Shown here: in pieces, positions 56,751 to 64,000 of the stretch | How the letters are laid out: every line of letters starts with the position of its first letter | Numbering within the stretch: the stretch's first letter is position 1 | Origin: Humulus lupulus | Lineage: Eukaryota; Streptophyta; Magnoliopsida; Rosales; Cannabaceae | Reading direction: 5' to 3' | Assembly: GCF_963169125.1 (NCBI RefSeq) | Contig: NC_084798.1 | Location: 169,847,980-169,911,979, forward strand | DNA length: 64,000 bases | Position numbers and translations under genes: made by a program | The notes under the pieces: model-generated | What the model was told of the DNA's origin: nothing | The model's input: only the letters and a program-made list of their open reading frames with translations | Databases searched by the model: none

Positions 56751-57735
56751 TGTTATCCCCAAAATTTTATTCAATGACGTGGCAATCAAATGGGACAAGT
56801 GGCTATGCATGGTCAGTAAATGACACATTAATAGTCAATAAATGTGTTGATTAAAGAAGTGTGAAGGTTGGATGTTGACCTGCGAAGTTGTGAAATTTCT
56901 GGTCATGAAATAGATTTAGCTAGTTAGGGGGAGATTTTCCATGCCCAACCAGTGGTGCTCCATGTCGACCAGATGTGTGCTAGAGGTGTGCTTTTCCTAT
57001 GCCAACTAGATGTGCGCTAGAGGTGTGTTTTGCCTATGCCGACCAGAGGTGTGCTAGAGGTGTGCTTTGCCTATACCGACCAGAGGTGTGCTTTGCCTAT
57101 CTTGACCAGAGGTGCTTGCCTATGCCGACCGATGATGTGTTTGGCGTTGTCTTGGCCGACCAGTTATTTTGGGGATGGAGTTGGTTCTAAGAAGTTACCA
57201 TCTAAGTAACTTAGTAACAGCTTCAACCCAAGTCGTTTGCAACTGTCGCAGGAATATCTCACACATCCTGAAATAATAGCTATACTATTGTAATTTGAAT
57301 TTGTTTATTATTCATTAATTAAAGTAGTTGAAACAACCAAGGACCTCGTCAAAGGGGATATTTCTCATGTACGATCCATGAGCCTATAAATAAAGAGCTC
57401 ATGGCATCATTATAGGGATCTGATCTTTGGAGACTAAAAGAACTCTCTAGTTTTGAGACTTTGAGACCGTTACTTAGGGCATTCTGGGAGTATTTTTTAC
57501 TGAAAGGTTAGAGAGAGACACATTGTACCTTTTGACTTGCATTTGAGAAACTCAGTTGGCTCAGGTTAATTTGATCTCAAGTGTAGGCCAAATATATCAC
57601 AACTCCAAATGGATTAGGCTATTACCAACGAATTGGGGCTGAACCACTATAAAATTACTTGTGTTATTTATTTTCTATTCAAGGTTTAATGTCGTTTTTG
57701 CGTCTACTCGCAGATGGCCAAAATCGTGGTCAACA
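56751..57735 (+). repeat. 5' LTR of gag-only element
   Basis: TGTTATCCCC to CGTGGTCAACA. It includes a tandem array (about 56957-57130, GACCAGAGGTGTGC and GTGTGCTTTGCCTAT words), a TATAAATA box at 57385-57392, and the block CACTATAAAATTACTTGTG near its end. Confidence 0.93.
57385..57392 (+). promoter_or_regulatory. TATA box of gag-only element
   Basis: TATAAATA within GAGCCTATAAATAAAGAGCTC-type context, repeated at 63181-63188 in the 3' LTR. Confidence 0.65.
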
Positions 57736-57755
57736 TTTTTGGTGCTTTCATTGAG
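57736..57755 (+). other. Primer binding site of gag-only element
   Basis: TTTTTGGTGCTTTCATTGAG directly after the 5' LTR. Same as in the large Tat element (47743-47759, complement). tRNA not assigned. Confidence 0.75.
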
Positions 57756-57793
57756 AGCCTGAATAGAAGAAATACACTGCTATCCTACCTATA

Positions 57794-60055
57794 TGGCGCC
57801 CAAGAATACCAGTATGGCGTCCAAAAAGCCAGGTACATCAAAAGAGCCCGCTAGATCAGAAGGTCCTGGACCTCAGAACCTTGAGACTGAGCCCAGGGTC
57901 TTTCTCGAGGAAACAACTCCACAGGTCGAACAACTCCAGGAGGCCATGGGGTTTTCCAAGAGGAGATGATGCAATTTAATGCTTGGCAAGAGTCTTTCGC
58001 TGAGGAAATGGCCAGGCAGAAGGCTGCATTCGAGCAGCAAAAACAAGAAATGGATGCCAGGAGTGAAGAGATTAGGCGACAGCAGGAGGAGGCTGACCGG
58101 AGACATCATGAACCAGCACTTGCTCTAGAAGCAGCTACCCAATTGGCCCAGGCCAATGCCTAGACCGCAGCACAAGGAGCACCTACCTAGGGAGCAAGGA
58201 ATGATAATGCTGGTCGGAGGACCACTGGCAGAGCCAATTCTCGAGGACCGGACAGAAGTAGGAGTAACCCCCCTGGTCAGGAGGATGATGGGGTCCGCTC
58301 TAGAACTGCGTCAACACAAAGGGAGAACTTTAGAACCCCTAGAGGTCACCGGTCGGAAACCTCCCGATCAGAGAGTTACCAATCGGATAGTAAGCACACT
58401 TCGTTCGGAAAAAACCAAACCAAAGCTCCTCAAGATAAAAAAAACTCCTAGCTACAAAGATGGTCATGGTCGTGATGAGGCATATAGCTATCACACTGAT
58501 CGGTCAAAGGATAAAGAAGGAAACGACCCACAAGGAGGAAAATACTGCCTAGGACGTACCAAAAAGCCGCCACTACATCCTGGGTAGCAGCATAGTGGGA
58601 GAGAGCAGGTCCCGCGCAGCAAGCCTTCTGAAAAATCTAAGAGCACGGTGTTTAACCGGGTAGGGGAACATGTTTTCAGGAAGGACCTAAGGGATGTTAT
58701 CACCGACAAGAGGAAGATCGTCCCAGTCGAAGGGCAAGATCTGACCCGCCCTACCAGTCAAATAGAAATACTTGACGACAATGCTCCAGATGGAAATGCC
58801 CGACCAGGAGGTCAAAACCTTGGAGCATCATCGGTTGCACCAGCTATCCAAGCCCAGCTTGACGCGCTAATAGCTGTGGTGCAGGGTTTATCAAAATGAC
58901 CTTCCAGAATGGATGCGATAGACCACAGGCGTGGCATTCCATTTTGTGCTCAGATTAGAGCGGCCCAGCTGCCGGAAAAATATAAAGCACCAGTACTACT
59001 GGTATATACAGAAAAATCAGATCCCATCAGACATGTTGGAAAATTCGAGGACCAGATGGAACTACTCGGGGTAAGTGACGATTATCGGTGTAGAGTTTTC
59101 CCGACTACATTGTCAGATCCTGCCCAAGAGTAGTATTGGATGTTTAAGCCGAATTCCATTACCTCGTGGGAAGCATTCAGGAAGGAGTTTTGTAGACAAT
59201 TCAGTCCTACTCGGACTCCACCAGTTTATACCAACCACTTGGCAGATATCAAACAAGGAAAGGATGAATCTCTAAAGAATTATATACAGAGGTTCATGAG
59301 AGAGCCAACCGAGCAACTGTTGTCGGAGATGAGGGGAAGATGGTTGCCATATTCTCTGGAATAACTTATCGAAGCCCTTCGTGGGATAGTATTCATAGAA
59401 ATCCAATTTCAACACTTCAACAATTTCTTGACTGAGCGGATAAGTATATGAAATTGGATGACGTGATCGAAAAAGAGAGAAAGGCATAAATAATCTGGGC
59501 GGATCTGCTGACCCTCCTAAGAATGGTGGAAACGGTCAAAATGGTGGAAAGAAATGTGGGAATAATGGGTCTGACCGCCATGAAGAAAAGAAGGCTAAGT
59601 TGAGTTCAAATGAAAATCCAACTAAGTATGAGCCTCAGTTCACTAATTACACCACTCTCTCGACCAGACGGGCAGAAATATATCTTGCTAGCCATGAAGA
59701 GGTTCCCTACAAGAAACCTCCACCCATTAGGAAAGAGATGAGTAAGAGAGACATGAATAAGTATTGTCGTTTCCATGGAGATTATGGTCATGACACGAAT
59801 GAATGCAATCACCTCAAGGACGAGATAGAATTTCTTCTCCGGTCGGGAAAGTTGAAAAAGTACCAAGCAACAACAATCCTGGGTTCAAACGACAGAGAAG
59901 GAGGCAGCAACAATCCTGGGTTCAAACGACAGAGATCTCCACCCTTGTATCTCGGGCTTGTGGACTTTACCTTAGACACTATATGTGGAGGTCCACTCTT
60001 GGCTGGGGATAGTAATAAAGAAAAGGGAAAGGTATGCTCGGACACTTTAACATGA
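57794..60055 (+). pseudogene. Gag of non-autonomous Tat element
   Basis: The start ATG at 57794 opens MAPKNTSMASKKPG. A frame change near 57960 leads to a Gln/Glu coiled coil (EEMARQKAAFEQQKQEMDAR). After an Arg/Ser-rich part with stops, 58648-58899 reads VFRKDLRDVITDKRKIVP. The gag core (58909-59364) has VLLVYTEKSDPIRHVGKFED, RVFPTTLSDPAQE, SITSWEAFRKEFCRQFS. 59600-60055 carries YCRFHGDYGHDTNECNHLKD, the Tat knuckle region, and ends shortly after TICGGPLLAG, where protease would begin in an autonomous element. Stops at 58161, 58897, 59131 and 59362 inactivate it. Confidence 0.88.
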
Positions 60056-61249
60056 GCTGGAGTACCAGGATGAGAATGGGTGAACGAAGCTTGATCAGAA
60101 ACCACTGGAATGGCGAGCATCTATGGATATATTATCATTAAATACCGCTTTCAAAGTGGTAAAATACCGCTTTCAGAGTGGTAGCTTAATTTCAAGTTGT
60201 TTAATTTGTTATTTTAGTTTGGTTTATGAGCTGGTTATTTTCTAACCAGTCATTTATTTTTGAACAATTTTTGTTGTTTAAGACTCATTATTAGACAGGT
60301 TTTTTCCTTTTTTAATTTACGAGTAATAAAAGAGACTATGCGCAGCATGGTCGATTCTTGCTACAAATATGCATGTGTGTTAATTTTTCGAACAATGTTC
60401 AACTGGTCGGTAAAACCGGATAGTTTTCAACTACTCGGTACGTTCAAGCAGTGTTCAACTGCTCGAATATTTTCCATATATTCTATGTGTTTCATGAGTA
60501 ATTAACTGCTCGAACAGATTCAGTCAAGTAGCAAGTGACCAAGGATCTTTCAACCCTCGATCACTTGGGGGGCACATGGGGTATACTGGTATATAATTTA
60601 ACACAGGCAATAAGAGCACGAGTTAAGATACCTATTTTTGGGCTGACTTGTAAATTTTTGAAGTCAAAAAAGGCCATTAAGCTAACTTGTTTGACAAAGC
60701 TTAAGTAACTTGGAATTTTTAAAAATTTCAAGTTAGAAGCAAATATTTGTGTGACAATAAACATTATGCTCATAAAATGTTAGAGCAATAACAGTGTGAG
60801 AAAGTATACTTAGTAGGGACTTATGAAATGTCTAGAATTTTTAAGTTAGAAAATTAAGTACCCAGTGAAAATATAAGGCATACATCAGAGTGACTTTACT
60901 ATTCACAAAAATCTTATAACTTTTTAAGTCTAAAAAAGACTTAAAATGTTCCAAGTTAGCAAAGAAAAGTAAAGTGTAAATGCCAACAACTCGACTGTAC
61001 GAGAAAAATATCAAAGCTGCTGAGCAGCAATTGCCTTCACAAGAGTATAAGAAAAAAAGAGTAAACTACTGGTCAAGTACAAAGTTTAGTTGGTCAGGTG
61101 CAAAGTTTTCCTGGTCGAGAGAGCAGATACAACTTCCCTGGTTGGCTGAGCATGTATCACTGATCGAGTAGGAAACTTTTTTGTTGGATAGGAAGCTCTC
61201 AGATTGGCTAAGAGTGTCTACTAGTCGGGTAAACTAGTCCCTGGCTAGT
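60056..61249. other. Region between gag and antisense gene remnant
   Basis: AT-rich leader-like DNA with no coding signal. It contains two copies of a hairpin-like 18-bp word (60143-60160 and 60165-60182), the PPT-like motif at 60559-60586, and many AACTGGTCG/GACCAG words. Pol genes are missing from here. Confidence 0.6.
60559..60586 (+). other. Internal PPT-like motif
   Basis: GATCACTTGGGGGGCACATG then GGGTATAC. Compare 37764-37790 (minus) in the large Tat element and the element's own 3' PPT at 62544-62557. Confidence 0.5.
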
Positions 61250-61760
61250 CAGCACCATCATCGATATCCATGACCTCTTCTGGTCAGAGTGATAGAGCAA
61301 GAGAGGTAGGCACAGTGTCAGCTAGAAGAGTTGCCTCCTCTGTGGCCTTGGCTTCGCATTTGGCGAGTTGTTTAGCCTAGGCTTCTTCAGAGAAAAATTC
61401 GAGGTTGAGAGACTTGTTTAACTTCCCAATCTGATGGAAGCAGTTGAAGCAGATTTCTTCATAACGAGCTAGATCAGTTTCCTTCTCCTGTTTTAGCTCT
61501 TCATTCTCTTGAGTCTTCTTCTTCAGCTGGTTAGTCAATGTCTTATTGGCCTAGACTTGCTTGCTTTTCTCATCAACCAACTCCTTCAATGATCTGTCTT
61601 GGTCAGCAATTGTTTTCTCAGCCTGCTCAATCTTTTCTTGGAGATCTTTCTCAGACTTAGTCAAACTTTCAATCTATGATTGAGTTTCCACCAAAATACC
61701 ATTGAAGACCTTGACCAGATCCTTATAGTCGATTGCTTGGGACTAACAGTTATGAGTCCC
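61250..61760 (-). pseudogene. Antisense coiled-coil gene remnant in gag-only element
   Basis: The minus strand, opposite to gag, reads a long charged coiled coil (SLTKSEKDLQEKIEQAEKTI, KTLTNQLKKKTQENEELKQE). A tail follows (CFNCFHQIGKLNKSLNLEFF, AKCEAKATEEATLLADTVPT), ending in an acidic MDIDD stretch. The tail corresponds in order and spacing to 37230-37400 of the antisense gene in the large Tat element. An acceptor-like GGTTTACTCCAG precedes it (minus strand near 61762). At least three in-frame stops are present. The upstream exons are not recognisable; a minisatellite lies there. Confidence 0.6.
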
Positions 61761-61974
61761 TGGAGTAAACCAAAGCAGAAAATGAATAAAAAAACAAAAA
61801 ATTAATACACTACTCAGTGAAAAAATTTCTTTGAGAAGAGAAATCAACATATCCCAGATAAAGACATTTTTTTGGAATTAATAACAATTTTGAGAGATTC
61901 AAGCAAGGTTTTTTAAGTACCGAGTGGTGGGATAAGGCTTAGGCTATGTCGTGTGCTTAAGGGGTTGTGCCGCA

Positions 61975-62200
61975 TGCCCGAGCAGATGTGTCGTGTGTCC
62001 GAGGAGCTGCTGGCTGTGCATCCAAGTAGACGTGCGTCCGAGGAGCTGCTGGTTGGGCATCTGAGTAGTCGTGCGTCCGAGGAGCTGCTGGCTGGGCATC
62101 CGAGTAGCTGTGTGTCTGAGGAACTCCTGGATGGGCATCCGAGTAGCCGTGCGTCCGAGGAGCTACTAGCTAGGCATCCGAGGAGCTGGTGCGCATCTGA
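61975..62200. repeat. 39-bp minisatellite
   Basis: About five copies of a 39-bp unit with CGTCCGAGGAGCTGCTGGCT and GGGCATCCGAGTAGC. The minus strand is open across it (SSSDARLLGC-like repeats) because the unit is a multiple of three. It lies where upstream exons of the antisense gene would be expected. Confidence 0.8.
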
Positions 62201-62542
62201 GGATCCAAACACGCTGAGGGCTGCTGTCTAAATAGTTGGCCATCCGAGGAACTGTATGCCGAGTAGCCGTTCGTCCGATGAGCTGGGAGCATGTCCGAGA
62301 GGCTGGCATGTCCGAGGAGTAGCATGACCAAGGAGCTATTTGGGTTCCGAGACACAAGGGTTTTGAGGGCCAAAAGGAATCTGATCAGTTAGGAATGGTA
62401 AAAGAAACAAGATTGATGGGCTAAAGGATCAATCATGGGTTTACTTCAAAAGTGAAAGATATTCACTGAGTGAAAGCTTTTGGACGACGTGGATAACTAT
62501 CAGCTAGGGAAAGAGTTTATCATATGAGATAATCATATAATA

Positions 62543-62557
62543 AACTTGGGGGGCAAA
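62543..62557 (+). other. 3' polypurine tract of gag-only element
   Basis: AACTTGGGGGGCAAA directly before the 3' LTR TG at 62558. Confidence 0.88.
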
Positions 62558-63531
62558 TGTTATCCCCAAAATTTTGTTCAATGACGTGGCAGTCGAATGG
62601 GACAAGTGGCCATGCATGGTCAGTAAATGACACATTAATAGTCAATAAATGTGTTGATTAAAGAAGTGTGAAGGTTGGATGTTGGCCTGCGGAGTTGTGA
62701 AATTGCTGGTCAGGAAATAGATTTAGCTGGTCAGGGGGAGATTTTCCATGCCCGACCAGTGGTGTTCCATGCCGACTAGATGTGTGCTAGAGGTGTGCTT
62801 TGCCTATGCCAACCAGATGTGTGCTAGAGGTGTGTTTTGCCTATGCCGACCAGAGGTGTGCTTTGTCTATACCGACCAGAGGTGTGCTTTGCCTATACTT
62901 ACCAGAGGTGCTTGCCTATGCCGACCGGTGATGTGTTTGGCGTTGTCTTGGTCAACCAGTTATTTCGGGGATGGAGTTGGTTCTAAGAAGTTACCATCTA
63001 AGTAACTCAATAACAGCTTCAACCCGAGTTGTTTGCAACTGTCGCAGGAATATCTCACACATCCCGGAATAATATCTATACTATTGTAATTTGAATTTGT
63101 TTATTATTCATTAATTAAAGTGGTTGAAACAACCAAGGACCCTGTCAAAGGGGATATTTCTCATGTACGATCCATGAGCCTATAAATAAAGAGCTCATGG
63201 CATCATTATAGGGATCTGATCTTTGGAGACTGAATGAACTCTCTAGTTTTGAGACTTTGAGACCGTTACTTAGGGCATTCTGGGAGTATTTTTTACTGAA
63301 AGGTTAGAGAGAGACACATTGTACCTATTCACTTGCATTTGAGAAACTCAGTTGACTCAGGTTCATCTGATCTCAAGTGTAGGCCAAATATAACACAACT
63401 CCAAGTGGATTAGGCTATTTCCAACGAATTAGGGCTAAGCCACTATAAAATTACTTGTGTTATTTATTTTCTATTCAAGGTTTATTGTTGTTTTTGCGTC
63501 TACTCGCAGTTGGCCAAAATCGTGGTCAACA
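62558..63531 (+). repeat. 3' LTR of gag-only element
   Basis: Pairs with 56751-57735. It contains the same tandem words (62760-62930) and TATA box, and is followed by the ATGCT duplication. Confidence 0.93.
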
Positions 63532-63804
63532 ATGCTGGTGAGATCCAAAATGGCACCCGTCCACGTGAAAGATCTGGCTGATGCATTCTCTATCCTCCGC
63601 AAGTTTAGGATGAAGTTAAATCCCCAAAAATGCACATCTGGGGTAGCCTCCAAAAATTTCCTTGGATTCTTTATCATAGCCCAAGGAATGAAGCAAATCC
63701 CGAGAAGAACAGGGCGCTGATTGAGATTTTGTCTCCCAGGAAACACAAGGACGTTCAAAGTTTGACCAGTCGCATAGGATCTCTCAGTTGCTTCATTTCT
63801 AAGG
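63532..63804 (+). pseudogene. Tat RT, third fragment
   Basis: Immediately after the gag-only element the RT reading resumes: VRSKMAPVHVKDLADAFSILR, KFRMKLNPQKCTSGVASKNFLG, then a broken LTSRIGSLSCF-like stretch. This is the palm/thumb that follows YxDD in Tat elements. It is cut at 63805 by an LTR. Together with 54604-55157 and 56613-56750 it is one gene in three pieces. Confidence 0.85.
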
Positions 63805-64000
63805 TGTAGCATCTCGGAATTTTACTTAGCTAGATAGTAGTAGTAGCTTACTATTTTAGTTTTCATAGTTATTGGTTCAAACCGGGATTTAGTTGGAAAC
63901 TCGTACAGATAGTTATTAATTTTATAAGTTTAACTATAGTTTAGACATATTAATTATAACATAAGGTTTGATTAATATAGTTGGTCCTAGAAATATTATT
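63805..64000 (+). repeat. Start of a Tekay-like LTR, cut by window end
   Basis: TGTAGCATCTCGGAATTTTA and following match the beginning of the LTR at 2624-4645 (ACTTAGCTAGATAGTAG, AACCGGGATTTAG, TAACATAAGGTTTGATTAAT). Its right part is outside the window. Confidence 0.75.

Larger units (their letters stand above)
56751..63531 (+). mobile_element. Complete gag-only (non-autonomous) Tat-group element
   Basis: A 6,781-bp element with LTRs of 985 and 974 bp and a perfect ATGCT duplication (56746-56750 and 63532-63536). It has a PBS, gag, antisense coiled-coil gene remnant, PPT, LTR. No protease, RT, RNase H or integrase is visible: after gag the sequence goes straight to the region next to the antisense gene. 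It would need enzymes from a related autonomous element. LTRs are about 95% alike by eye. Confidence 0.92.
52563..63804 (+). mobile_element. Degraded Tat-lineage element, plus strand, split by two insertions
   Basis: Gag, protease and reverse transcriptase pieces occur in order on the plus strand: gag 52794-53600, PR 53776-54603, RT 54610-55157, 56642-56750 and 63532-63800. The RT reading is resumed exactly after each insertion. No LTR of its own is in the window; the 5' end meets truncated Tekay sequence at about 52563, and the 3' side is cut at 63805 by another LTR. Leader sequence 52563-52793 is repetitive (CTGTGAGACAA, CTCTGAGACAATC). Confidence 0.8.

Overview
This window is plant nuclear DNA, very probably from a eudicot; I cannot name the species. 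It contains no recognisable host gene. By eye at least 85% of it is transposable-element sequence: LTR retrotransposons of the Ty3/gypsy Tekay (Del) and Tat lineages, one Ty1/copia element, several solo LTRs, and three small DNA transposons. Most insertions were dated relative to each other by nesting, and most boundaries were fixed by 5-bp target-site duplications (TSDs) read directly from the sequence.

Layout. 1-2296 is a minus-strand Tekay-type LTR cut by the window edge, lying next to a plus-strand Tekay pol end and its 3' LTR (2297-4645). 4646-8662 holds a 33-bp minisatellite, G-rich repeats, and two degraded minus-strand LTRs, each next to a polypurine tract (PPT). 8666-11807 is a pair of TTA-flanked MITEs, the first split by a solo LTR (9260-10872, TSD CCAAA). 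12644-17839 is a minus-strand copia element (LTRs of 533 bp, TSD TTTAT). 18261-48455 is one Tat-lineage element on the minus strand (LTRs of about 697 bp, TSD TATAT). It was enlarged to 30 kb by solo LTRs at 19440-21753 (TSD TTTCA), 24804-36783 and 37996-40895 (TSD AAAAT) and by a small hAT-like element. The middle solo LTR is itself split by a complete plus-strand Tekay element (26424-35932, TSD CAAAC). 49333-52562 is a truncated minus-strand Tekay 3' end. 52563-63804 is a degraded plus-strand Tat element whose reverse transcriptase is broken first by a solo LTR (55158-56612) and then by a complete 6.8-kb gag-only Tat element (56751-63531, TSD ATGCT). 63805-64000 is the start of another Tekay-like LTR.

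How the parts work together. The Tekay element once made gag, protease, RT, RNase H, integrase and a chromodomain from its LTR promoter. It is now inactive through several in-frame stops, at sites where related proteins would lead me to expect Gln codons, plus one frameshift. The big Tat element carried gag-PR-RT-RNase H, the extra archaeal-type RNase H, and integrase on the minus strand. Between integrase and its 3' LTR lies a second, spliced, coiled-coil gene in the opposite orientation. The gag-only element keeps gag, an antisense remnant of the same coiled-coil gene, and all cis signals, so it would have depended on proteins from an autonomous relative.

Most interesting points: the antisense extra gene recurring in two or perhaps three Tat elements; a PPT-like motif just downstream of its 3' end in both clear copies; GC-rich or palindromic modules at about 1 kb into LTRs of different families; and a strongly conserved LTR block ending in a splice-donor-like site. 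All family assignments come from motif recognition without database search.
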